Assembly (NCBI GenBank): GCA_035544315.1
Contig: DATKGB010000103.1
Location: 1-15,871 of the forward strand
Direction: 5' to 3'
Length of the DNA stretch: 15,871 nt
From: JALYSX01 sp035544315
GTDB lineage: Bacteria > Vulcanimicrobiota > Vulcanimicrobiia > Vulcanimicrobiales > Vulcanimicrobiaceae
The position numbers and the translations under genes were made by a program. The notes below the pieces were generated by a model. That model saw only the letters and a program-made list of their open reading frames with translations. It did no database searches and had not been told where the DNA came from. Shown here piece by piece: positions 1 through 5,637 of the stretch; positions within the stretch are counted from its first letter, which is position 1; the number at the start of each line of letters is the position of its first letter.

Positions 1-21
1 GGCTTCACCGACGGAGCATAA
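1..21 (+). CDS. Possible 3' end of an off-window gene
   Basis: The first 21 bases read Gly-Phe-Thr-Asp-Gly-Ala-stop in frame 1. A similar ending (Gly-Phe-Thr-His-Glu-Asp-Leu-Thr-stop) occurs at 3115-3142, and both lie about 50 bases upstream of the two copies of the 119-bp repeat. By that parallel, the window may begin in the last codons of a gene related to the remnant at 3023-3142. Only nine bases are identical, so this rests on position rather than on sequence length. No function can be proposed. Confidence 0.25.
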   Translation, partial: GFTDGA

Positions 22-50
22 GTCGATTCCGTGCTACCCGCCGTGCAGCC

Positions 51-169
51 AAATGCACCGTTTTTGATCGGGTGAGCCAGGACGAAACAGGTTAGTTCCC
101 TCGTGAAACCAACCCGCTAGGGCGATACGGGACGACTTCCAAAAGTTCGATTCTCGTTGGCGCTACCAA
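51..169 (+). repeat. 119-bp repeat, copy 1, ending in a tRNA-3'-like sequence
   Basis: This segment aligns without a gap to 3170-3288, with about 87 of 119 positions identical by my hand count. The last 19 bases are identical and look like the 3' end of a tRNA: T-loop TTCGATT, then an acceptor strand and encoded ACCA. The bases that should form the T-stem do not pair well, and no matching 5' acceptor strand is visible upstream, so it is not a working tRNA. A local hairpin (90-97 with 107-114, one mismatch) is not shared with copy 2, which argues against a conserved RNA fold. A strong terminator follows at 175-196. Best reading: a decayed attachment-site region or repeated non-coding element. 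Confidence 0.7.
146..169 (+). repeat. tRNA-3'-end-like direct repeat, copy 1
   Basis: This 24-base core is shared with 3265-3288 (one difference, C/T at the third base) and 3855-3878 (two differences). It contains TTCGATT followed by CTCGTTGGCGCTACCA, the layout of a tRNA T-loop, T-stem 3' strand, acceptor 3' strand and CCA. Tyrosine-recombinase elements commonly leave such sequences as direct repeats when they integrate into tRNA genes. That origin is inferred here. Confidence 0.75.
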
Positions 170-174
170 GTTCG

Positions 175-196
175 GCCCGTAACCACGGGCTTTTTT
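175..196 (+). terminator. Rho-independent terminator after repeat copy 1
   Basis: GCCCGT (175-180) and ACGGGC (185-190) form a perfect six-base-pair stem with an AACC loop, followed directly by six T residues (191-196). It would end a plus-strand transcript running through the 119-bp repeat and perhaps the gene that ends at base 21. Bases 197-318 show nothing else supportable apart from the GGTCAACA motif at 213-220. Confidence 0.8.
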
Positions 197-212
197 CTTT
201 GCTTTCTGCTTT

Positions 213-220
213 GGTCAACA
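213..220 (+). repeat. GGTCAACA motif, single copy
   Basis: This is the same octamer that occurs twice, 12 bp apart, at 3150-3157 and 3162-3169, followed in both places by AAAAYGGGC-like sequence. It lies about 45 bp to the right of tRNA-like repeat copy 1. Short direct repeats beside a tRNA-like core are reminiscent of integrase arm-type sites, but eight bases alone are weak evidence. Confidence 0.35.
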
Positions 221-318
221 AAACGGGCGCTTATGATCTACCGAGCGCACTTTGACGATAGCGCAGAATGAAGCGTGCCGGGCACCACGGCGGCGCGAGG
301 TTCCCGCGACGCCGTCGA

Positions 319-654
319 TTACGACAGGTCGACGGTACACGGCGCTTTAAATGTGATGTTCCTGCCCAGGGGAATTTCTCTGCTCGTCTCGCAGCCGCCG
401 TCTTTTGGACCCTTTACGGTGACTTTGAACGCCACATACTCAACCCCAAAGCGTTTGAACTCGTGGCTGGGGACCGTTACGACGACCACACCGGGGCCTG
501 CGACGCCGATGGGAAATTGTACCGTAATTGGATCCGGCCCGGTGTTCCAAACCGAGAACAAGCGTGTGCCGGCGAGCGCCGGATGCGAGGTCGTGATGAA
601 CAATCCGACGACCAACGCTGCGATCACTGCCAAGGGGCCAAAGAGACGATTCAT
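319..654 (-). CDS. Small secreted protein, unknown function (111 aa)
   Basis: The protein begins with a typical signal peptide: MNR, then a hydrophobic stretch from residue 5 to about 21, and Ala-Leu-Ala near residue 28 as the likely cleavage site. The mature part is about 83 residues, rich in Val, Ile, Thr and Gly, with two cysteines (in GGCETS and KAPCTV) that could form a disulfide, so a small beta-sandwich outside the membrane is plausible. The ATG at 654 is chosen because AAAAGGTG sits 7 bases upstream, the same Shine-Dalgarno and spacing as the gene at 4682-5077, and because a longer reading frame would translate the tRNA fragment at 714-741. It opens its mature domain with VWNTGPDPITV, comparable to the proteins at 3461 and 4682. 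Real gene likely; no family recognised. Confidence 0.75.
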   Translation of the reverse strand: MNRLFGPLAVIAALVVGLFITTSHPALAGTRLFSVWNTGPDPITVQFPIGVAGPGVVVVTVPSHEFKRFGVEYVAFKVTVKGPKDGGCETSREIPLGRNITFKAPCTVDLS

Positions 655-1030
655 GTTCGCGCACCTTTTCGTAAACAAGATCTCCAGAGACCGATGGTCT
701 CTGAAGCAATTCATGGTGCACCGGGAAGGGCTCGAACCTTCAACCACACCTAGAGACTTGGTATGATGTCCTTCCGCTCAACGAACCTGCCTTCGCAGCC
801 GGACGTTCCCTTTCCCACCGGAACCTCGCGCCTGTTTGGTGCCCCTTGCAGAATTATGCCGAGCGCGATCAATAGGATGGGTACGGCTATTCCCGTAGCG
901 ATTTTCGGTGTTATGACATTACGACACCTTATCGAGTCTTCTTCAAATTGCGGCTCCTATTTGTGCACCCCAATACCGAACCGCTCGCGTTTCGCCTCCT
1001 TCGGGACTGGCTCGTGTCTCGTCGCGATCG
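655..1030. other. Intergenic stretch with no supportable gene
   Basis: The 376 bases between the small secreted protein start and the stop of the sensor gene contain the minus-strand Shine-Dalgarno of the former (655-675), the tRNA fragment at 714-741, and otherwise nothing I can support. The open frames crossing it are not backed by a ribosome-binding site or plausible protein character. I see no clear terminator for the sensor gene here. Confidence 0.6.
714..741 (-). other. tRNA 3'-end fragment (T-arm, acceptor strand, CCA)
   Basis: Read on the minus strand, GAAGG-TTCGAGC-CCTTC forms a perfect five-base-pair T-stem with a canonical seven-base T-loop. CCGGTGC (acceptor 3' strand), A73 and CCA follow. 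The matching 5' acceptor strand GCACCGG is not found at the distance expected for a 75-95 base tRNA, and the sequence where an anticodon arm should be does not fold well. It is therefore a partial tRNA or attachment-site remnant rather than a functional gene. It is unrelated in sequence to the three plus-strand tRNA-like repeats. The small secreted gene starts 59 bases further on in the same direction. Confidence 0.65.
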
Positions 1031-2824
1031 TCACAGAGCCGGAAGCCCGCCCTGGGCTTGTAGTGATTGCCGAAGCGAATCGATCGTCCGCTGCATTTCT
1101 TCCGCTTTATTTCGCAACGCGTCGGCCGCGAGGTGATCGTATGCAGCGCCGGCGGCCACGGCGCAAGCTTCCAACAAGCGCAGCTCGCCCGAATCGAAAT
1201 CCTCGCCGCTGACATGCGCGTCGAGAAGCAAAACGGCGCTAACCTCATGGCGGACGACGATCGGCACGGCCAGGGCCGGACTAGCGGCGTCCTTTGGGTA
1301 TCCGGCGGCATGCCATTGAACTTCCGATAGTCGCAACGCTTCACTCGAACCGTGCAGGTAGACCAGCAGTGCTTCTTGACCGTGAAGCGAGCTCATCGCG
1401 CTCTCGGGCCATGCGGCAGAAGCTTGGAGTGTAAAGTCCCCCGATACGTCCTTGCGGAAAAGTGCGGCAGAGCTCAGGTTCAACGCGTCGCCGATCTCGC
1501 TGACGAGCACATCGTCAACCATCTCGAACGATGACGCGTGCGGTAGGCCTGAAGCCAGGCGCGTCAGTCTACGTTCGGCGTCGTGCCTGCGGCGGAAAAG
1601 TACCTGATCGACGAATTTGTCTACCAATCGATGCAGTCCGTTCAGCCAGAAGCCTAACCCGACCGCGACGCAGATATCGATCGCAAGAGCCAGCCGCGTT
1701 TGTTCCAACACGCGTCCAACAAGCCAATCGATCACGCCGAATGCCCCGACGAGCACCGCCGTCAGAGCGCCGTAAACGAGTGTGCGGCTCAAAACGAATC
1801 GAATGTCGATGACGTGATGCTTGACGATGGCATAGGCCACACCGATAGGGGCGAGGGCCAAGATGATCGACGGCCAGTCGGCAAGTGCCGGTGTGCTCGG
1901 CACCGCGCTTTGCAAATACCGCTCGTAGAACGGAAATGCCAGAGTGACGACGATTCCCGCAATCATCCAACGTAGACGCGGCTTGTCGGGGAGGTTGGCC
2001 CGCACGTACGTATCGAGCAATGCCCAAACGATGACGATCGCAAGAAGCCACGAGAGGTAGCGGGATACGTCCACCATCCATTGTGCCTGGAGGCCTAAGT
2101 TATAATTCATGACAATGGCACCGGCTCTCAACGCTGCGAGCACGGCGAAGAACGCAAAGGCCGAGCGCTCGGCCAGCAATCGCCATCCGTGCAGGTCGTC
2201 TTGTAACACGCGAAGGGCGAAGATCAGCAAGGCGGGCAGACCTGCCGCGTAGATGAGCACAACGGATATCAGCCACGCCTCACTGTACGGCAATAGAAGC
2301 GTGCCGTCGAGCTCACGCGAGAAGAGCAGCGGTGTGATAGCCAAGCAGTAGATGTAAAATCCCCAAATGACGGAACTGCGCTTCAAAAGGACGACCAGCG
2401 TGCCGATCATCAAAATGATCAGCCCGGTGCCAACTTCCATCCATATGGCCGCTTTCGCAGTAGTCCCCATGTGTTCGGTAACCGACGTGAGTCTTACCCG
2501 GCGGTACTGGTCGCCATGGAATATTCCAAGCGTTATCGACGTCCCGGGCGCGAGGCAGTTTTCTGGAAACGTCCACCATCGCTGTTGTGGAGTGAGGGCG
2601 GCGATGTCGAAGCGATCTCCGGGAACCAGTCCGGCCTTTGCGGCCGGTGAACCGGGATCGACGGCTTGGATAACGCCGTTCTCGTTCGCGATAGTCCCGA
2701 TGACGCCGATGGGCTTCCAAGTACGCCGCAGGTCGGAAAAGCCGCCGCAAAGCACATAGAGCGACAGCGCGAGAATGCAAATCGTGCGGATTGTGGCGGG
2801 TCGTGAATCGCTCTTCGTTATCAT
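1031..2824 (-). CDS. PDZ - multi-TM - GAF membrane sensor lacking a kinase domain (597 aa)
   Basis: After a first membrane segment (residues about 13-30) comes a PDZ-like domain (about 34-118, with the core GVIQAVDPGSPAAKAGLVPG), so that domain probably faces outward. Eight or nine further hydrophobic helices follow to about residue 400. Next is the linker VLSRTLVYG and FVDQVLFRRRHDAERRL, a pattern familiar from ComP-like and other multi-TM sensor histidine kinases, then a GAF-like domain (about 430-560) and a short helical tail. The frame stops there: no HisKA His box and no HATPase N or G boxes are present. It may signal through a partner kinase, or be a naturally truncated receptor. ATG 2824 is preferred over an upstream TTG because GGAGG lies six bases before it. 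No partner gene is adjacent. Confidence 0.8.
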   Translation of the reverse strand: MITKSDSRPATIRTICILALSLYVLCGGFSDLRRTWKPIGVIGTIANENGVIQAVDPGSPAAKAGLVPGDRFDIAALTPQQRWWTFPENCLAPGTSITLGIFHGDQYRRVRLTSVTEHMGTTAKAAIWMEVGTGLIILMIGTLVVLLKRSSVIWGFYIYCLAITPLLFSRELDGTLLLPYSEAWLISVVLIYAAGLPALLIFALRVLQDDLHGWRLLAERSAFAFFAVLAALRAGAIVMNYNLGLQAQWMVDVSRYLSWLLAIVIVWALLDTYVRANLPDKPRLRWMIAGIVVTLAFPFYERYLQSAVPSTPALADWPSIILALAPIGVAYAIVKHHVIDIRFVLSRTLVYGALTAVLVGAFGVIDWLVGRVLEQTRLALAIDICVAVGLGFWLNGLHRLVDKFVDQVLFRRRHDAERRLTRLASGLPHASSFEMVDDVLVSEIGDALNLSSAALFRKDVSGDFTLQASAAWPESAMSSLHGQEALLVYLHGSSEALRLSEVQWHAAGYPKDAASPALAVPIVVRHEVSAVLLLDAHVSGEDFDSGELRLLEACAVAAGAAYDHLAADALRNKAEEMQRTIDSLRQSLQAQGGLPAL

Positions 2825-3022
2825 TGGCAACCTCCGGCGATGCGAAGCCTAGCACGCCATTGTCCCGACCTGCGCGGAAACCGTTCGCACGCCAGCGCGA
2901 TACCCGCAAGCATCCGCCGTAGGCTCTCGCCGGTACGGTTAGATATTCACCCGGGATTCCCCATATGGTCCTCGTTTTCGAGCTTCTGCCGGGCGATTCC
3001 GTCGTTTTTCGGGGCGCTCGAC

Positions 3023-3142
3023 ATGGCGGTCAAAATCTGCGACGAGGTCTATGAGGAAACCGGCGATATTCTCAAGGCCGATCAGGTCGTGTACGGCTTG
3101 CCGGGAGCCACGCCAGGCTTCACCCATGAGGACCTGACATAG
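3023..3142 (+). pseudogene. Possible 3' remnant of a gene
   Basis: The last 39 residues of a plus-strand open frame read as a plausible protein end: an acidic helical part (KICDEVYEETGDILKAD) and a Gly/Pro-containing tail finishing GFTHEDLT. Upstream of 3023 the frame has poor protein character, with neighbouring frames looking equally coding, and the ATG at 3023 has no good ribosome-binding site, so I read it as a decayed or recombined 3' fragment. The first bases of the window end in a similar GFT-containing tail, also about 50 bases before a copy of the 119-bp repeat, which suggests that gene end and repeat were duplicated together. No family is recognised; a genuine small ORF is possible. 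Confidence 0.35.
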
Positions 3143-3185
3143 CGAAAACGGTCAACACAACGGTCAACAAAATGGGCCGTTTTCG
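3143..3185. repeat. Inverted repeat enclosing two GGTCAACA direct repeats
   Basis: CGAAAACGG (3143-3151) and CCGTTTTCG (3177-3185) are perfect nine-base inverted repeats around a 25-base loop. The region includes GGTCAACA twice (3150-3157 and 3162-3169) with 12-bp periodicity. It begins one base after the stop of the 3142 remnant, so it could be a terminator without a U-tract. Alternatively it could be a binding site for a recombinase or regulator. A third GGTCAACA is at 213-220. Confidence 0.6.
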
Positions 3186-3288
3186 ACAGGGTTTGTCAGG
3201 ACCTAACGGGCGGACTCCCTTGTAAAATCTACACGTTAGGGCCTGGCAGGACGTATTCTCAAAGTTTGATTCTCGTTGGCGCTACCAA
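3170..3288 (+). repeat. 119-bp repeat, copy 2, ending in a tRNA-3'-like sequence
   Basis: Gap-free homologue of 51-169 (about 73% identity). It contains its own strong hairpin: 3195-3208 pairs with 3234-3247 (14 positions, one mismatch, one G-T pair; inner stem CCTAACG/CGTTAGG) around a 25-base loop. This stem is not preserved in copy 1. The last 24 bases carry the tRNA-like T-loop, acceptor strand and CCA. No complementary 5' acceptor strand is visible within 400 bases upstream, so neither a tRNA nor a tmRNA can be built. Confidence 0.7.
3265..3288 (+). repeat. tRNA-3'-end-like direct repeat, copy 2
   Basis: Same core as 146-169 with a single C-to-T difference. It starts 3119 bp after copy 1 and 590 bp before copy 3. 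The segment between copies 2 and 3 contains exactly one gene, the small secreted protein at 3461-3826, giving a cassette-like layout. Confidence 0.75.
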
Positions 3289-3292
3289 TCGG

Positions 3293-3318
3293 GCCCGCGT
3301 TGTTATGCGGGCTCTTTG
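3293..3318 (+). terminator. Terminator-like hairpin after repeat copy 2
   Basis: GCCCGC (3293-3298) pairs perfectly with GCGGGC (3307-3312) around an eight-base loop, followed by TCTTTG and TTT. It is the positional counterpart of the terminator at 175-196 but has a weaker T-tract, so termination is likely less efficient. Confidence 0.55.
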
Positions 3319-3460
3319 TTTGCCTCGCGATCTTCCTGGGACGGGCGGGTATTCTGCGCCATGAGATCGGGCTCGGCGCGCTCGGGGGCAATCGACGAAG
3401 CCGGGGCGAACGATTTCAATCGTTCCGACGTTCCATCACCAAAGGAGTTCCAAATTAACG

Positions 3461-3826
3461 ATGCTACGCTCTCTCGCAGTGCTTCTCGTTGCGGCGTTCG
3501 TCGCGACCGCCGGTCCGGCGCTCGCAGATCCGGGCTACACGCGCGCGACGCTCCCAACTGCCAACTTGTTCAATCGCACCGCCCACACGGTGAAGGTCGA
3601 GTTCCGCGAAAACGGCGCGGTCAAGCGCACCATGACACTCTATAAAGGCTCGTCGATCTACGCGGTCGATCTCCAAGGCACGTTCGTGATGACCGGCACG
3701 GTCGACGTCGGCGGCAAGGGTGTCTCGGTGACCGAACGCACGGTCGTCCTCAAGCTGGGCGCGTCGCTGAACATCAGCGTCGATTCAAACGGCCCGAACG
3801 GGTTCCGCTTCAGAGACGGAACCTAG
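3461..3826 (+). CDS. Small secreted protein, unknown function (121 aa)
   Basis: A signal peptide is clear: MLRSLAVLLVAAFVATAGPA followed by Leu-Ala, with cleavage likely after Ala-Leu-Ala near residue 22. The mature part is about 99 residues, has no cysteine, and alternates hydrophobic and polar residues as in beta strands: NLFNRTAHTVKVEF, TFVMTGTVDVGG, RTVVLKLGASLNIS. This order of short motifs resembles the proteins at 319 and 4682 (for example VYNQTNERVWITMY in the latter), so I infer a divergent family or at least a common fold. AAAGGAG lies upstream, but 13 bases from the ATG, which is long. No better start is present. The gene sits alone between tRNA-like repeats copy 2 and copy 3. Function unknown. 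Confidence 0.75.
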   Translation: MLRSLAVLLVAAFVATAGPALADPGYTRATLPTANLFNRTAHTVKVEFRENGAVKRTMTLYKGSSIYAVDLQGTFVMTGTVDVGGKGVSVTERTVVLKLGASLNISVDSNGPNGFRFRDGT

Positions 3827-3854
3827 CGACATCGCGCAACCCATAGACGGCGCA

Positions 3855-3878
3855 TTCGATTCTCGCTGGCGCTAACAA
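3855..3878 (+). repeat. tRNA-3'-end-like direct repeat, copy 3
   Basis: Matches copy 1 at 22 of 24 positions, with the ACCA replaced by AACA. Only this short core is repeated here, without the 95 bp upstream and without a terminator hairpin. It begins 28 bases after the stop codon of the secreted protein gene at 3461-3826 and ends 9 bases before the stop of the convergent gene at 3888. A 24-base match of this quality within a few kilobases is unlikely by chance. Confidence 0.65.
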
Positions 3879-3887
3879 TCAAGTTCG

Positions 3888-4628
3888 TTAAGGAGATGGG
3901 GCGGCTTTAGAGTCGCTGACCAAGCCGATCTCCAACTGCAAGTGCTGCGTACTGTAATTGCCCGCGCCCAGCTCCTGACTCATCATCGTGTCGTCGACGA
4001 TCTTGGTCGGCACGCTCATGGTTTGGTTGTAGACGATGTTGCCCGACGTCGACGAACTTGACGTGGACGAACCGGTCTGTTTGCGGACGCGCGTTTCGAC
4101 GATCTTCATCGTGCCGTTGTTGGCGGTGTTGACGATGGTGAAGTCATCGGCCACCTTCAAGTCGCGCGAATCCGATCCGACACTCCAATGATTTTTGGTA
4201 TCGATCTGAGCAACGTCGATGAAGTTGCTGCCCAGCAAGCGCAGCAGCGACATCTCCTCCTCACCGACTTGCTTGTTTGGATCGCAGACCACCAGGGTGT
4301 TCCCGTAGACCGCGCACATCGTCGCGGAGGCGTCGTTGCGGACCTGAGCGTGCTCGGCGATGGTGACGACTAGGCCACCGTCGGGCTGGACGCTGAGGAC
4401 GTCGACGACCAATTGCCCCCGATCCGTTCCGCCGCCGATGCTGTCGGTGTGGCCGCTAACGGGGCCGTTATTCATGGTCGAATCGTGCATGGTCGTGTCC
4501 ATCATGTTCGTATAGGTAAAGTCGAATACCAGATGGCGAATCGGCGGTGTGGCGGCCGCCCGGGCGCCGCCGGCGGCGAGCGCAACGGCAACCGCTGCGG
4601 GAAGGAGCGCGCGAGAAAGAACGTTCAT
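3888..4628 (-). CDS. Secreted protein, unknown function (246 aa)
   Basis: The N-terminus is a strong signal peptide (hydrophobic Ala/Val/Leu run, residues 8-20, with Ala-Arg-Ala near residue 24). The mature region is polar, rich in Asp, Thr, Ser, Asn and Met, with TNMMDTTMHDSTMNN near the start and a Ser/Thr linker (TGSSTSSSSTSGN) near residue 190. It has one cysteine pair 12 residues apart (TMCAVYGNTLVVCDP). Predicted strands suggest a soluble extracytoplasmic beta-rich protein; no enzyme motif is seen. The ATG at 4628 is the natural start for the signal peptide, though the Shine-Dalgarno is weak. It lies 53 bases downstream of the secreted protein at 4682-5077 on the same strand, so the two may be co-transcribed. 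No family recognised. Confidence 0.75.
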   Translation of the reverse strand: MNVLSRALLPAAVAVALAAGGARAAATPPIRHLVFDFTYTNMMDTTMHDSTMNNGPVSGHTDSIGGGTDRGQLVVDVLSVQPDGGLVVTIAEHAQVRNDASATMCAVYGNTLVVCDPNKQVGEEEMSLLRLLGSNFIDVAQIDTKNHWSVGSDSRDLKVADDFTIVNTANNGTMKIVETRVRKQTGSSTSSSSTSGNIVYNQTMSVPTKIVDDTMMSQELGAGNYSTQHLQLEIGLVSDSKAAPSP

Positions 4629-4681
4629 GGTCGGGAATTTCGCAAGGGCACCCGTCCAAACCCTTGCGTTAGCGGGAAAAC

Positions 4682-5077
4682 TTAAGGCGCGCCGCCCCGT
4701 ATGTGATAGCGATTGTCTTGGCGGAAGACCGTAACGCTAGTCAAAACGCGTGGCGAGCCCTTTACTTCAATATCGGAAATTACGCCGCCGGCGCTGTTGA
4801 CCACTTCACCGCGGACCCAGAGGTTGTCGTCCAAGCCCCAAAAATTTGGCTCGCAGGCCATCACGTTCTTCGGGTGCGCCCAGCCCGAACACACGATCGA
4901 GCGGCCGATCGCGGACTTGTACATCGTGATCCAGACGCGTTCGTTGGTTTGATTGTAGACGACGATCTTGATTTTTCCGGCCTGCGCCGGCAGCGGAAAC
5001 TGCGCGAAAATCGGCAACAGCGCGACCAAAATTCCTAGGGCCGTGGTCAGGCGGCGAAGCGATTGTCTAATAAGCAT
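4682..5077 (-). CDS. Small secreted protein, unknown function (131 aa)
   Basis: A basic N-terminus (MLIRQSLRRL) and hydrophobic stretch to about residue 28 form a signal peptide, with Ala-Gln-Ala at 31-33 as the likely cleavage site. The mature part begins GKIKIVVYNQTNERVWITMY and carries two cysteines (SIVCSGW, VMACEPN) that may form a disulfide; later strands include NLWVRGEVVNSAGG and RVLTSVTVFRQ. The opening motif [VL][YFW]N-x-T followed by alternating Val/Ile is shared in looser form with the proteins at 319 and 3461. ATG 5077 is supported by AAAAGGTG seven bases upstream, identical in sequence and spacing to the gene starting at 654. The upstream gap (5078-5258) is divergent with the DUF202 gene. 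Function unknown. Confidence 0.78.
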   Translation of the reverse strand: MLIRQSLRRLTTALGILVALLPIFAQFPLPAQAGKIKIVVYNQTNERVWITMYKSAIGRSIVCSGWAHPKNVMACEPNFWGLDDNLWVRGEVVNSAGGVISDIEVKGSPRVLTSVTVFRQDNRYHIRGGAP

Positions 5078-5258
5078 GGGATGTCACCTTTTCAACGAGG
5101 GATAGTGGTTGAGCCAACCTGTTTCAATACCGATCGGAAGCAAACAGTTACCAAGCGAAAACTGAAAGCGCCATCCCTGCGAGGGCAGTCCGAATTACCC
5201 TCACGAAACTGTTGGCCTTACCATGATTTTCGTCAATTTGCAGCGAATCCCCGCGTCT

Positions 5259-5630
5259 ATGAAGCAATCTGACGTACGACCGACCGACGTTTTGGCCAAC
5301 GAGCGAACGTTTCTGGCATATTTGCGTACGGCGCTATCGTTTATCGCTTTTGGATTCGTCATCGCACGCTTCTCACTATTTGCTCGCGAGATGTCGATCG
5401 TGGCGCATCTGGCCGTTCCGGCGCGGCATGCTTCGACGGAGTTCGGCACCGCGATGGCGGCGGCCGGTATCGCCATCGGCTTGTATGGCGCGTATCGGTA
5501 CGTTGCGGTGAATGCGGCACTGAGCCAGGGCCAAACGCGCGCGCTGGCCCCGGCAGCGGCCATTGCCGGAAGCGTCGTCGTCGCGATCATCGGCGTCGTC
5601 GTCGCAATCGACTTGTTCGCCTTCCGCTAG
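5259..5630 (+). CDS. DUF202 / YidH-family small membrane protein (123 aa)
   Basis: The motif DVLANERTFLAYLRTALSFIAFG is the signature of the DUF202 family: the LANERTFLA stretch preceding a first membrane helix. Two more helices follow (FGTAMAAAGIAIGLYGAYRY and the C-terminal run from about ALAPAAAIAG to IDLFAF), giving the usual three-helix topology and a typical family length. The cellular role of the family is not established. I chose ATG 5259 because family members usually start about ten residues before the motif; an in-frame ATG at 5223 would add 12 residues, and neither has a strong Shine-Dalgarno. It converges on amtB with only seven bases between the stop codons and no obvious terminator. 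Functional link to amtB unknown. Confidence 0.85.
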   Translation: MKQSDVRPTDVLANERTFLAYLRTALSFIAFGFVIARFSLFAREMSIVAHLAVPARHASTEFGTAMAAAGIAIGLYGAYRYVAVNAALSQGQTRALAPAAAIAGSVVVAIIGVVVAIDLFAFR

Positions 5631-5637
5631 TCGACCG

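Larger units (their letters stand above)
2825..3460. other. Long intergenic/remnant region with repeat copy 2
   Basis: This 636-base gap separates the sensor gene (minus) from the secreted gene at 3461 (plus). Bases 2825-2840 hold the sensor Shine-Dalgarno. An open frame on the plus strand ends at 3142 and looks coding only in its last part. An inverted repeat with GGTCAACA repeats, the 119-bp repeat, its tRNA-like end and a terminator-like hairpin follow to 3318. From 3319 to 3440 nothing is recognised. Confidence 0.6.

Noticed and set aside
51..169. A functional tRNA or tmRNA ending at base 168
   Set aside because: The T-stem pairs poorly and no 5' acceptor strand complementary to TGGCGCT is found, either here or within 400 bases upstream of the second copy.
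319..747. A longer start for the secreted protein gene
   Set aside because: The added N-terminus (MVEGSSPSRCT...) is a translation of the tRNA T-arm, a well-known artefact, and the signal peptide and Shine-Dalgarno support ATG 654.
763..1212. A 149-residue plus-strand open frame
   Set aside because: It overlaps the sensor gene antisense, lacks a ribosome-binding site and has no protein-like domain pattern.
3195..3247. An integron attC-like site (CCTAAC ... GTTAGG)
   Set aside because: The stem is strong, but the core does not fit GTTRRRY, the hairpin is not preserved in copy 1, and no integron integrase or cassette array is visible.
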